A stretch of DNA of 64,000 nt from Polydactylus sextarius (taxonomy: Eukaryota > Chordata > Actinopteri > Polynemidae), in the NCBI GenBank assembly GCA_016801845.1, contig CM028931.1, forward strand, positions 10,113,587-10,177,586, read 5' to 3'. Position 1 is the first letter of the stretch. Each line of letters begins with the position of its first letter. Below, in pieces: positions 1 through 29,785 of the stretch. Under the pieces are notes generated by a model. The model was given only the letters and a program-made list of their open reading frames with translations, was not told where the DNA came from and ran no database searches. The translations under genes and the position numbers were made by a program.

Positions 1-126
1 CACGAGGACGTGGTACAGACTCTTACCGAGGACTCCTCGTCCTATTCAGCCGTGAAGAAATGGGCTGCAGAATTCATGTGGGGCTGGGACACCACACAAG
101 ACGACCCTCGGTCCAATTATAAATAA
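1..126 (+). pseudogene. mariner-type transposase N-terminal fragment (remnant)
   Basis: Frame 1 is open from the window edge to a stop at 124-126 and gives 41 residues. The segment YSAVKKWAAEF followed by TTQDDPRS matches the helix-turn-helix part of mariner-family transposases, where a (S/T)VKKWVAEF-like helix is followed by an acidic stretch and DDPRSGRP. The usual GRP after DDPRS is replaced by NYK-stop, so the copy is truncated before the catalytic DDD/E domain. The N-terminal part lies left of the window. It is a dead copy, probably in an atrn intron. The family call rests on my recollection of the motif. Confidence 0.7.
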
Positions 127-2169
127 AGAAAAGCTCAGGACTGGGGCCAAAAGTGGCTTATTAGACTGAGGTTACCTGTGTGTTTCGACAAGGGAGCGGG
201 TTGTTTGTAGGGAGGCGGAGGGAATCTATAAAGTTTGTTTACTGCAACATTCAGATGCACCCGCATCTGCTTCGTATCCACTAAATCAATTGTGTTGCTT
301 TGTGCTGATTCAAGGAGCTCCGCTTATGAAAAAGGACGGACGTCGACCACATGCAGATTCTCTCGCACGTTCTCCGGCTTCAGTAGAAGTGCAGCTGGAT
401 TATGTCGAGAGCAGGATCCGAAAAGAAAAACAAACAAACAAACAAAAATTCATTATCTGAGAGACAAACCTGATTTGAAGCAGAAGTATTGACTTTTCAT
501 TTCTGGTGGTTAGAAAGTCATTGATTGGATTAGTTGGTGTTAATAGATGTTTCAAACTATAAAACACTTAACTGAACCAGACGTGAGTTAACTCTTTATG
601 GCCAGTGAGACCCGATCGACATGATCAATACCCGTCACATTAGAAATGAATTTAAAAAGTACAATAAAAAACAAATGAATAAATATCAAATTGTAAAATA
701 ATGAAGCAGTTTTATGAATTATTAATATAATAATTGTAATTTCATTTATTAGAATTATTTTTTTGTTTTTTTAAGAAGAAACAAAAAATGAAATAAAAAT
801 AAGAATTAATATAAAATTAATTAATTAATAAGAAAATAAATCATTTTTTGAATCTGATATATTTATTTAATCTATTAACAAATTTAAAAAAATGAAAATG
901 CTTTATCATTTCATATGATATATATATTTATTTATTTGTGACTATATTTTAGTAATAACATTAAATTTAATATAAATATAAAAAATATAAAATATATTTT
1001 TAACTATATAATATATTCTTAAAAATGCTGTAATTTGTTGCAAGGTTTAATAAACCTAAATAAAACTCAGATTTAAAAAAAAAATGCTAATGAGCCGACT
1101 TTTTAATATATATATATATATATATTTTGCAGCTGTTAATTTTCTATTATTATGATTCACGCCGCTTCTATTTATAGCCTCGTAACGTGGAGTTTGTGTT
1201 CGTCGCGGCTGATTTGTTTTTTTTTTATGTTTCCTTTGGGTTTTTAATGCGAGAGCTTTTTATATAAAACAATCAGAGAGCTCGTGTTTTACTGCAGACA
1301 GATTCCCATCCATCCTCAAACGACATCGCCTATCTCTGCTCTGATTGGTCGCGTGTAAATCCGACTACATCTAAAGACATTTTGGTCGTTCTTAAATGAA
1401 ATTCAACTTGGTCTGAGGATCAAATCTTTTCTGTGAACACTGGTGAGGATATGGTGATTATAGCTCCTCACATTTAAAATAAAAAAAAAAAAAAAAAAGC
1501 ATGTCAGCGACCGCAGCCGACAGTCGAACACATCAGGGATGAAAACACTCAGCGCGCTTTAATTGCAGAGTTGATAGAGATAAATTCACCTCGACCTTCA
1601 TCTTTTTCACGCGTGTCGACCTGGAAACGACACGTGTGATTTTTCAAACAAATGAACAATTAGACCTCGTTTTTTTTATGTTGTTTCTTCTCTTCGTGAC
1701 TCTTCTGTCGAGGTGCTTCGCTGCTCGTGTTCAGGTCTCGATGTCGACGTCTCGGAGGTCGACGCTATTTGTTTCTCTGTTCGTAGCGTTTCGCCTCGTT
1801 CGCCGTGATTTCTGACTCTTTAAAAACCTCCCGTTGCTCTTCTCTTCCTTCCCATCTTTCCTCCCCCTTCACTCCCTCATGATCTCCTCCTCCTCTTCCT
1901 GTGACCAAGGTCTTCGTCATAAATTAAACCGGTGTGAGACTCTTCCTGCACCAACGATACTAAATATATTTACTCAAGTGCAGTTTGAGGACATTTGTAC
2001 TTTTACTTTTTGCATAAAATGCTCAGATATTCTCAAGGAGTCCTTTTACTTTTTTTAGGGAAATTTTTCTAACATAATAACGCAAACCTTAATTAATAGT
2101 TAATTAAAACCCAATCACATTTCATACCCCTACCGCTGGTATCTTGAAACAAAAGCGTTGAGGTGAAAA
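127..2169. other. non-coding, probably atrn intron; AT-rich core
   Basis: No exon is supported here. 600-1135 is very AT-rich with (TA)n and poly-A runs. 1150-1420 is a more balanced block (TATTTATAGCCTCGTAACG and around) of unknown role. 1500-1900 has ordinary composition. The exon for the attractin transmembrane segment, expected just upstream of the exon at 2864, was not recognised here and probably lies left of the window. Confidence 0.5.
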
Positions 2170-2559
2170 CGTTCCTCTACTTCACCGTCACACGTCATCA
2201 GAAGTCGTCGCTGGTTGCTACGTAAAAGACGACGCAACGAGTCTCCATGACGACAAACAAAGATGGTGTCTACAGACTCGTTCATGTCCATCAAGTCGGT
2301 GACGGATTAAAAACTGACAAGGTGTTCGTTTACATTAATGTGACGTTTCATCAGAAAAGATCCTGTTATCAGATAAATGAAAAACATTAGTAAAGTGGCA
2401 ACTAGCGATCGCTAGCTAACGCTAACGCTAACGAACGTTATCTATTAGCAGTTAGTTAGCGATAAGTTCGCTTCACTTTTTTGACAGCTGCCCTGTAAAT
2501 CTATAGGTGTCCTGTTTTCCCTCTTTCGCCATCCTTGTCCTGGTGCATGCTGGGAAATG
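2170..2559. repeat. interspersed repeat, left copy of an inverted pair
   Basis: This segment of about 390 bp recurs as a reverse complement at 14023-14411. Shared landmarks include CCTTGTCCTGGTGCATGC, GATCCTGTTATCAGA and TTGCTACGTAAAAGACGACG. A GCTAACGCTAACGCTAACG block lies in the middle of both copies. No coding potential was recognised. It is probably a non-autonomous mobile element. Confidence 0.75.
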
Positions 2560-2863
2560 TGTCATACCTCCTTCATTTAAAGTAGCTGGTCCTGGAACAG
2601 CTTCGTTTGGAGGTTATGACCCCTCACCCTTCATCTAGAAGAGAATAGAGGCAGACCTGCTAACGTAAACACGCAATAATGGAGCTAAGGGGTAGAAATG
2701 ATTACACAATGGAAATAGTGTCACTCAAGTAGCTTCTACTTTGTTTTGGTACCGTCTCATCGTTCTCATCGACCTCAAGCCACAGTAGTGAAGCTGATCT
2801 CAGTTTAGTTCAGTAACTTCTTCTCACGACCCACTTCTTCCTTCTTCTTCCTTCTTTTTCTAG

Positions 2864-20335
<17,472 letters not shown>

Positions 20336-22669
20336 CCACACCACCGCCGCCGCCGCCGCCTTGTCCTCCTCCTCCACCATTCCCAGCGCTCTCCCATTAT
20401 CCTCCCACCTGCCTCGGCCTCCTCCCCACCACCTCCCAACCCTCCTCTCTCCTCCACAGACTTCCGCCAGCTCCAGCTCTGGCAGGGGAGAGGTGCATGC
20501 TGGGAAAAGCGGGACGACTCATCCGTCGGTGGGTTTCCTCTCCTCCTCCTCCCCGGCGCGAACTGAAAGAACAGAAACAGAAAAAAAACAAAAAACAAAA
20601 AAAAAAAAAACTGGACATACTGGAGGAGGAGGAGGATGAAGGAAAAGAAGGAGGGACGGACAAACCCCCTCCCCCTCGTCGGAAAAAGAGAAAAACAAAA
20701 CGAAACAACAACAACAAAAAAAAAAAACCTTTTACATTTGTCGACACCGCCTCGTTAGAGTCGAGGCGGCCACGGCTTGCTGCTAGAAGAGATCCTCGTC
20801 TCGTAGTTTTTTGAAGAATCCGGAGACGTTGCAACCCTCTGCGTTGTCGTTTCACTTAAGTTATTTTTGTTTTTTGTTTTTTTTTTTTGCTTTGTTTTTG
20901 TATAATTATACAATGATTTTATTTTATTATTTCTTTTTCGAAAGAAAGGAACAAACTGGACGTGTTCAACTGCGCGCAAACACACACACACACACACTCT
21001 GTCTCTTTATTTCTTCCAGGTCCCTGACCCATTTCGTGTCTCGTTTTTTTTTTTTTTTTTTTTTGGAATCGGCACCGATTGACCCGCTCGTTGAGCTCGT
21101 TGGTGAAACCGGCGCTGCAGCCGTCATCAGCACAATAAGCAGCAGCGTCGGTTACGAAAACGCCACGAAGTTTCTTTGATTTACCTGCTTTGAAAATTAT
21201 TATTATTATTATTATTATTTTAAATCAACCGGCTGAAAATGAAGAAAGATCTCAGAGCTGACGTTGTTGAATTAAAATGTCCATCTTTTTTTTTTTTTGA
21301 TCTTCTCTCCTCATTTCTCGCTCAACACCGATATATTAAAGATATACCTCCACCTCCTCTCAACGCTAAGTTATTAACTTCCCGCCCTCGGAGAAGAAAG
21401 TACAGTAATAGAACAATTTAATAAGTCGCGTTCTGCTCCTAAACAGAGCTCCTCGGCATATTTAGTCGCAGGTTCTCGTGTGTTCACCGCACTAGAACCT
21501 GCTCGGCGCCTGGTTAAAGGCCACGTTTTTTAAGGTCAGAGCAGAAAAGCGTGAACAAAGTTGACGTTGTGTAATTACAGAGGGAGCGACTCTCTCGCAG
21601 GTGCACGGGCGATTTCAAGCACTTCATGTTTTGTTTTGTTTTGGTTTAGATTTTTAAATTAGACACTTAACTTTAAAAATAATAATAATTAAAAAAAAAG
21701 AAGCTCTGACTCGTTTTATTAATTTTTTTTTTTTACCTGTCAGGCCGTGGGAGGTTTTCATTTTATTCTTTTTTTTTTTTATTTTACATTTTGTACCACA
21801 GTTTCTTCTCCTACGCATCTGTCACTTCTTCTTCAGGTGTGCAGGAGTTTTTGTTTTTTTCTTCTTCTCCTCTCTGCTGCACTACCAGTGTGTTTGGCAG
21901 GTAACCAGCCATTGTTTCAGAGAAAGTGTTGTTCAATTTAAGAAAGACGAAAAAATCTTGTTGGGTGGTTAAAAACACTGACAGTAGCAGGAAAAATTGA
22001 CACGTACAAGTCGGCGATGTTATTCTTTCTTCCTCGGCGGAAACGGTACTGCTTTTAATTTTTTATTTTTTAACCTGACGGAAACGTTAAAAAACCAACG
22101 TGACGTCACAAACCGAGCAGCTTTGAGATCAGCCAAAGTTTCTTTCCACACACACAGATAAACGGACACACGCTACCTTGCTCGCTCGAGTCGCAAATTT
22201 TATTTCATTTCACACAGAAACGCGCAGAAATCTCTGGTTCAACATGTACTGTAGTAATCTTTTTGTTTGTTTGTTTGTTTGTAAATGAATGTAAAACAAC
22301 AACAAACTAAAATCTGTAAACTTCATCGTCATCATCTTCTTCTTCGCTTGTTTCCTCGGCGTTGCCGTCCATGACGCGGTGGCGCCGTCGTCCACGTCGG
22401 ATAAGATTTGTCTCGAATTAAGAAAGAAGTCGTCAACGTTCTTTTTCTCCTCGCCGGGGTCTGATACGGTCTCGTTTATTTAAAAACAGAAACCAGATCA
22501 GTCTGTCGTCGTGGGTTCGACACCAGGTTCCTACAAAAAAAATCCTCAAAGTCCCTAAAGTCAGACGATATTTGGATATCGCACCTGTTCCGCCCACGCT
22601 GGCGTTTTTCATTTATTTTCATCCGATTACACGTTTCCTCGGGCTTTGGGGTTCATTTGATTGACGTCC

Positions 22670-22722
22670 ACCCTCCACCCCCCACCCTCCACCCCTCCAC
22701 CCCCCACCCTCCACCCCCTGTT
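22670..22722. repeat. C-rich CCACCCT minisatellite
   Basis: Short tandem CCACCCTCCACCCC units. The minus strand is G-rich with runs of three to six G and could form a G-quadruplex. Confidence 0.85.
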
Positions 22723-23045
22723 AGCTCGGCTGCACCTGTTCGCCGTCTTTAACGACCCGAACTGGAAAATCACAAACCTCTTAAAAAAGCACCTTAAGTG
22801 ACGATCGAGTCATTCCTGCACATTCCTACTTCGTTTTAAATCTCGTGGTTTTCATCAGGGCTGGTTCCTCCCACGGAGCAAACAAGCAGGAGGCTTTTAT
22901 TTTGAAGGAGCTAGAAGAGCTACTTTGACGCAGACTTTCATGTTCCCCTGAGGATGAATTTCTTGTAATTATTATTATTATTATTATTATTTATGTTCTG
23001 CAGTAAAACGTCAACAAACTCCTCCTCATCCTCTCCCTGTCTGTC

Positions 23046-24080
23046 TATAGACACATTCGTGATCCACAGAGGATGTACCCTAATGGTCCTGAAGCTCCTC
23101 TGACTGTTAATCTGGCTCTATAACACCTCAGATTTCATGTGAAATATCTTAACAACTACTGGATGGATTTTTCTGAGGTTTGGCGCAGACATTCGCGTTC
23201 CCCTGAGGATGAACTTTAACGGAAAATGTGTGATTTTTAACTAGACAAATTACTTTGGATTTATGTTCATATTTTACCGACAAATTTGATCGTTTGACCT
23301 AAATTCATTGTCCTCTGGGGAACTTAACCCACATGTTTTCATTGCTATAGACACATTCGTGATCCACAGAGGATGTACCCTAATGGTCCTGAAGCTCCTC
23401 TGACTGTTATTGGATGGAATTTGAAAATGAAATTACTGATTCAATGAAATTTGATGCTGACATTCGTGTTCCTCTGAGGATGAACTGAGCTGAATTTATG
23501 TTAAACTAAGATAATAAATGTTACATTCGCTAAACGTTGTGTTTCTATGTTAGCATTTAGCTCATGTACAGCCTCACAGAGGTTAAACTAAACACGAAAG
23601 AGACGTCATGTAGAGGGAGATGGTGCTTCTTCTGGGGAGAATGAATATTTTTAATATTCACACCAGTACTTCCTCTATTGTAGCTAGCAGGGAGGGACTA
23701 GCATATAGGTCATGTGGATACATCCTCTGTTGGTCATGAATTTACTCAAGTGAAATGTTGAAACATGATCCCCAGAGGATGTACCCTGATGATGCAGACA
23801 TCATCATTCAGGCCTGTGCACACATTCATGTTCCCTTGTGGATGAACCTTAATGCATTTTCAACTCGTGTCCAAGCGATGTCATTTAAGGGGAGAGGACA
23901 CTTCCTCTGGGGAGCATGAACGTGCTCAAAAATTGTCTAAATATCCACGTCGATAGTTTTTGTTTTTTTATGTGTAGCAGTCAGATGTTTTAGCAGAGGA
24001 AGCGGCTAGCATAAAAGCTCTGAGGATACATCTTCTGGGGATCATGAATATAATCAAGCTCCGTGTAGGTTGGTGTAAAA
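23046..24080. repeat. interspersed repeat cluster with GATCCACAGAGGATGTACCC motif
   Basis: A phrase of about 60 bp beginning ACACATTCGTGATCCACAGA and ending near CTCCTCTGACTGTTA occurs at about 23050 and again at about 23350. Related phrases (TTCCCCTGAGGATGAACTTT, CCTCTGGGGA.CATGAA) recur through the block. It is the same family as 25440-26610. Non-coding. Confidence 0.8.
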
Positions 24081-24780
24081 TTGGCAAACTAGCGGGGGTG
24101 GCTTTTATTTTAAAGGAGATGGTTAATTAACAAATTCTAGCGCCCCCTTCAGGTTAAAATCACCTCAACGGTCCCAAACGTCGGACGTTTACGAACACGT
24201 AGGAACCACGTGATCGAACCATACTCTTTATTTTTTTATTTTTTTTTTTTATCGTCTCTCCCGTTCCTGCTTCCACCTCCAAGCCTCAATCTTTTATCGG
24301 AAAAACGCAATTTTTTTTTTTTTTTTTTTTTTTTTACAGTGGCCTTATTTCATCCTATTTAATCTCTGTATTAACTGATACAAATGTACAGCAAATGCGT
24401 ATTTATACAGCCTCATCAGTTACTGGAAAATCTTTAAATATTCACAACGCAAGTAGATCATTATTTTTATTTTTATGTTTTATCTTAATGTCAAACACTG
24501 GCAGCATTAATATGTATTTAAACCGCTTTAATACACAGGTTGAAACATCCAAATAAGGTCATTGTAAAATCAGGATTTACCCTCTTTTCTTTCCATCTCT
24601 TCTTTGTATAGCGGCATTATATATATACTGATGAAGTAGTTTGTTAATATGTATAATTTAGCAGTCGCTCCGTTTGTTTGTTTGTTCTTTTTTTGTTTTT
24701 GTTTTTTTTTTTTTTCTTTGTAAATAATGAGAAAGTATTGTGAATGACATTTGTTGAATGGTTTTCAAAAATAAGGCAAA

Positions 24781-25430
24781 AAAATGATCAAAAAAAGACA
24801 AAAAAAAAAAAAACTATACACGGCGAAACCCTCTACACGCTTTTAAAAAACAAAAAGAAACAAAAAATTTAAAAAAAAAAACAAAAACGTGACGCTACAG
24901 TACATAGCATATTTTGTAACGTAAGACGGCAGTGTCAAGATGAACACGCATTACTAGAAGCTGATGAAACTACATGTAAAACTTGAGGATAAATAGCTTA
25001 ATGAACTTGTAATTACTGATGTACATAAAAAGAATGACAGAACATTTTTGTCTATTATTAAATGTGAAAATCCATCTGCTGCCGTTTGTCTTTATAATCA
25101 ACTTCAAACTTTTTCCCCCGTAGCGCTTGTTTGACTTTGCCTGCGGCGCCGGCGGGGTGGTGTCTGACTGGGGAATAAGCGCTTTGTGGTGAGATGATTT
25201 AAAAAAAAAAAAAAAAAAAAATGTAAAAGATTTTTCCCTTTTTGATGTTGTCCTCAGAGTCCCTCCTCCCAACGTCTGGATGGCGTCTTTAACATCAAAT
25301 ATGTAAATCCTCAGAGGAGCGGGAACGCCCTGGCGAAATTTCACGGCGATCGTCGTCTCGTCGGGAAGTTTGTTGACACCAGAGGAAAGTTTGAAAGTGT
25401 TGTTATGGAAATCTTGTAATTAGCTTTTTT
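24781..25430. other. AT-rich intergenic sequence
   Basis: Poly-A/T rich, with runs at about 24795 and 25200. An open frame on the minus strand (24970-25344) has no recognisable domain. Nothing else is visible. Confidence 0.5.
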
Positions 25431-25439
25431 GATGTTCCG

Positions 25440-26610
25440 CAGGAAAACGTCAACAAACTCGTGTTTTGTTCACATTTGATCATTTGACCTAAATTCATCG
25501 TCCTCTGGGGAACTTTACCCACACGTTTTCATCGCGTCTGTCCGTAGAAACATTCGTGATCCACAGAGGATGTACCCTAATGTTTCTGAAGCTCCTCTGA
25601 ATGTTAACCCGACTATATAACACCTCTGATTTTGTGTGGAAATATATTAACAGTTACTAGATGGATTTCCATCGAGATTCATGTTCCCCCGAGGATGAAC
25701 TTCAGCGCATTTGGCAAATATGTAAAATTTAATCTCCTTATGCCAAACATCAACATTTCAATGTGTTAGCATTTAGCTCATGTTCAGCCTCACTGAGGTT
25801 AAACTGTAACATGAAAGCGGGACGGTGCTTCCTCTGGGGAGCGTGAATATTCTTAATATTCATCCTAATAGTTCTTCTTTTGTAACAGACGTTTTGGTCT
25901 GGTGCTAGCAAATGAAGGGACTGGTGTAAAGGTTATAAGGATACATCTTCTGTGGGTCATGAATATAATCAAGCTGAAATGTGGAAACATGATCCACAGA
26001 GGATGTACCCTGCAGGTCTTAACGTTTCTGTGGTACCGTGACACAGGTTTCCGGTGAAACGTCTCAACAACTACTGGATGGATTTTCTTGAGATTTGGCG
26101 CAGACATTTATGTTCTCCTGAGGATGAACCTTAACGCATTTCAACATGTAGCACAGTGTCATGTATGTTTGTGTGTACAATACTTAGATGTTTTAGTCTG
26201 GCGTTAGCAAAAGAAGAGACTAGCACAAAGGGCATGACGATACATCCTCTGTGGGTCATGAATATAATCGAGCTAAAAATGTTGAATCATAATCTACAGA
26301 GGATGTACCCTGACGGTCTGAATGTAACTTTGGTACTAGATGGATTTTCTTGAGATTTGGTGTAGACGCGTTCACATTCCCTTGAGGATGAACCTTAATA
26401 CAAATCAACACGTAACGCAGTATTATATAAGAGAAGAAGGCGTTTCCTCTGGGGAGCACGAACGTGCTCAAAAGTTGCCCTAAATATTCACATTAATACT
26501 TTTTTTTTCGTGTGTAGCAGTCAGATGTTTGACGCTAGCAGCGGTAATGAGATGAGGATACATCCTCTGGAGGTCACAAATATAATTGAGCTATTAGTTG
26601 TTGAGTGGGC
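25440..26610. repeat. interspersed repeat cluster, second block
   Basis: At least three successive copies of the GAGGATGTACCCT / CCTGAGGATGAACCTTAA phrases, at about 25560, 25995 and 26295. They alternate with ATACATC(T/C)TCTGTGGGTCATGAA, giving an irregular large tandem arrangement. Same family as 23046-24080. Confidence 0.8.
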
Positions 26611-26874
26611 GGAAATTAATCAAGCTGCAACGTTCGACCTGATTGTGACGTCAGATGAACAATCTCTGGGTTGAAGTTTTAGTGTCGTTTCTCGCGTGGG
26701 ATCATGATCTTGCGACACCGCACGTCGTCTGCTGCTGCTGCTGCTGCTCCTCCCAAGTGGGACGAAACAAATGTTGAGCATAATTATTTGTAAATAAACT
26801 TTTTCCTCGGGCCTGTTTTCAAATAATCTGCTGCTATTTTTAAAGCTCGTGTTGATGTTCCCACGCCCTCCGGC

Positions 26875-26900
26875 GAGGCGGCGGCGGCGGCGGCGGCGGG
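26875..26900. repeat. (CGG)n trinucleotide repeat
   Basis: About eight GGC/CGG units, preceded by a (CTG)n run at about 26728-26747. Confidence 0.9.
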
Positions 26901-26959
26901 AGAAAAAGGCTGAGTGTCGCTGAGCTGCTGTTGTTCTCACCAGCAATTATTCATCACCA

Positions 26960-27735
26960 GTCATCCTGCATCTCTCCCCCTTTAATCTCCCCCTTTTTCC
27001 TCCTTGTCTCTTTTTGTTTCTCTCTCCCTCTCTCTTCTCTTCCTTTCACCTCTCATCTTTTTTTGCCACCCAGCTCTCTCTCCCTTTCTCTCCTTCTGCC
27101 TTTTTTCTCTCCACGTCTGACACCAGACTTTTTTTTTTCTTGGCTACTTCTCTCTCGTCACCCTCTCCCCTCATCTCAAACTTCCTCCCATGACACCGAA
27201 CTCTGTCTTCATATTTTTCCATCTCTCTAGTCTTTGTCACTTATTCTCTCCCGTCTTTCTTCTATCCCCATTTTTCACCCTCATCTTCCCTCTCTTCATT
27301 AATTCTCCTTATTCCTCCATTTTTATCTTCCTGTCGCTCCTCTTCCTCCCTACTTTTCCTCACATTTCCCAACTTTTTCTCCCTTTTTGTCCTCTGTTCT
27401 CTCCATCTCATCCAATCCATCCCTTTTTTTGTCCTCCATCTGCCTCCATCTGCTATCTTCCACCTTTTTCTCAACTCTTTCCTTCTTCCTGTTCCTCCTC
27501 TTTTCTCATTTTCAACTCTCCACTTTCCCTCCCTCCATCTCCTCCATCTGTCCTCCCCTCCCTCTCCCCTCCATCCCTCTCTCACCCACTCTTTCTTTTC
27601 ATTTCCGATCCCTGCGGCTTGTCGACCGCTGCTTCCTCCTCCCACTTCCCTCCGCTCCCTCTTCTTCTCCCTCCATCCCTCGTCCATCTCTCACCTTCCC
27701 TTTCTTCCCTCCCCCTGCTCCTCGGGAGCCTCCTA
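26960..27735. repeat. polypyrimidine tract of about 0.78 kb
   Basis: The plus strand is overwhelmingly C and T with few purines (TCC/TCT/CCC motifs) and ends around CTCGGGAGCC. Long Ser/Pro/Leu-rich (plus) and Arg/Glu/Gly-rich (minus) open frames are composition artefacts. Confidence 0.9.
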
Positions 27736-28939
27736 TACGTTGTGTGTAAACAGATGAGGAGGTTCGTGCTCTTTGATTCCACGTCTTTGACTTTAATCCA
27801 TCCTGATCGTTATGACAGGCTGCACACACAGGCTGCAGCTCTCTGTGCTGATAATGAGCCTCTTATTTATTTATTTTTCACACCCCTCCACCTCCTATAT
27901 TATGACGATGCCGTTTATGAAACCACCATCCTCCCTGACCTCCTCCTCTTCCTCTTCTTCATCTTCCTCTTCCCAGCAAACAGAGATTTGTTTGCAGACT
28001 TTACACTCATTTCCAGGTCATCTCGTCTTCATTGCTTGTCTGTAATTATCTCCCCTCTGCGTTGATTCAGTTTGTTTGTTTTTTTCTTCCTTTCTAGCAG
28101 AGCTGTCAGGGGCAATAACGTCTGTTAAAAAAAAAAAAAAAAGAAAATTTAAAAAATAAATAAAAAGTTCTCCCTCATTGCATTTCAGATTTGCTGAACA
28201 AAAGGTTACACACGTCGAGATGTGATTCTCAGAAATGCTGCATTTGTGTTTTCAGATTGCGTAGGTTTTTTTTTTTCCCTCCTTCTCTCTCGCATCTTGC
28301 TGACAACATTAGATACATTAGAACAATTAGTAAACAACTCTCCGAGGAGCTCCTCCGATCTTTCCGCCCACGCTTCATCTTTCCTACCGAGCTGCCAGAT
28401 CTTGACTTATGATTTTATTTATTTATTTATTTTTATTTTCCCCCTCTACTGAGAACCATAAGTATCCATAAGTATACTAGGAGGATGTGGAGTAGCAGCA
28501 TCTGTGTTAATCACAGCACAATTCCTCATTTATCGGCCAATCACTGGCTGATAAATTGCTTCATCGATCAATATAAATTAATCGGCGTCTTTTCTTTGTC
28601 ATATTTGACACACTGAGCTGAATATATTTGGGGTTTTTTGGACTCTTTTTTTGATAAATAAACATAATTTAATGCCGCTTAGGATTCAAATGATGGATTG
28701 AGAAAAGATTAAAAGAAATAACTTGCTTTAGATGCTCATTTCCCTTTAATTTTATATTCAAACGAGTAGGCGAATGTGCTTAAAATATTTCTTAAAAAAT
28801 GTTTTTAGTTTGATTCTACAAGGATATATTAATTCAAGGTGGTTACTAAAAATCCAATAAATTAAATAAATATTAAATAAAATAAAACAAAAAAGTAATA
28901 AAAACGCGATTAATTCCCACAGAGACAGACGGTGTCGGA

Positions 28940-29161
28940 GAGCGACCACCAGGGGCAGCACTGAGCCGCCGCCGCCGCCGCTGCTCAAAATCGGCCGTCG
29001 GCGAAGAAGAAAACCAGCGCCATCTTGGATTCTGCTCCAACGACGAGAGTAAAAAGGTTTCCGCCGCTCTCTTTTCAAAAACAACTGTTTTTATTTTTAA
29101 ACCTTCGGAACATCTGTTTTCTTCCACCTTCGGAGTTGTTACGGAGCTTTATAAGTCACCG
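28940..29161 (+). promoter_or_regulatory. GC-rich promoter-like segment / possible non-coding first exon
   Basis: In an AT-rich neighbourhood this segment has clustered CpGs, a (CCG)n run, a CTCF-like CCACCAGGGGCAGCA (28946-28960) and a YY1-like GCGCCATCTTGGA at about 29018. It ends in a strong splice-donor match, ACCG|GTAAGT, after 29161. There is no TATA box. It could be the start of the candidate gene to its right. Transcription is inferred, not seen. Confidence 0.35.
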
Positions 29162-29756
29162 GTAAGTCCGTATTTTCACGTTTCATTCGTATTTCCGCTC
29201 GTCTTGTGAAAGTGGGTCAGTCACGGAAGTTCCGTGGACTTTCAAACTAAAAGCGTAGTTATGTTTTTATGTACAAAGGTTACGCTAATACAAGTTTGTT
29301 GCGTAAATACCCAAATCCTAATGCATCAGAAGCTTGTTAGCGATTATTAGAGTATATTGTGTTATGGCTAACTTATTTACAACAGGTGTAAATAATTTAT
29401 ATTCATTAATTTGGTTGAACAAAGATGGCGTCCTCTCGCTGTTCACGGGTTTTCTCAGGAAATCTCGCGATATTTTGATACGCGCTTGTTCACAGCTGAA
29501 ACAGGAAACGTGTTAAAATATTTCGATTTATTTATTTATCCCTCAGACAAGCGGATGTTACAGCTCGTGTGTGTTGAATAATAAATAATTCAGGAGACAC
29601 ATAAGTCACAGACTCTGCTCACACGTTGAGATTATTTATTAAAACATAAAGAAACCTGCGTGGACTGTAATAAATAAATAAAACACGTAGCTGACGCATA
29701 AATAGACACTTTATGTCTGACAAGAGAGAGAAAAAGATCATTATGAGCTGTAAACT

Positions 29757-29785
29757 ATACTATAGTATAGTATACTATACTATAA
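29757..29785. repeat. short palindromic TATACTATAGTATA tract
   Basis: ACTATACTATAGTATAGT is self-complementary and is followed by further ATACTAT units. It resembles the palindromic core of the minisatellite at 43.55-46.9 kb. Confidence 0.7.

Larger units (their letters stand above)
20336..24780 (+). other. atrn: probable atrn 3' UTR and downstream sequence
   Basis: No further coding exon follows the stop. Immediately after it there is a (CCG)n run (20342-20360) and CT-rich sequence. Mammalian ATRN mRNA has a multi-kilobase 3' UTR, so a long UTR is plausible. An AT-rich block at 24340-24780 with few repeats could be its end, but I could not fix a poly(A) signal. 23046-24080 belongs to a repeat family described separately. 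Confidence 0.4.

Noticed and set aside
22500..22540. GGGTTCGACACC resembling a tRNA T-loop
   Set aside because: No A-box at the right distance upstream and no acceptor-stem complementarity.
27190..28065. 291-codon Ser/Pro/Leu-rich plus-strand frame and Arg/Glu-rich minus-strand frames
   Set aside because: They come from a polypyrimidine tract, with no domain and no splice or start context.
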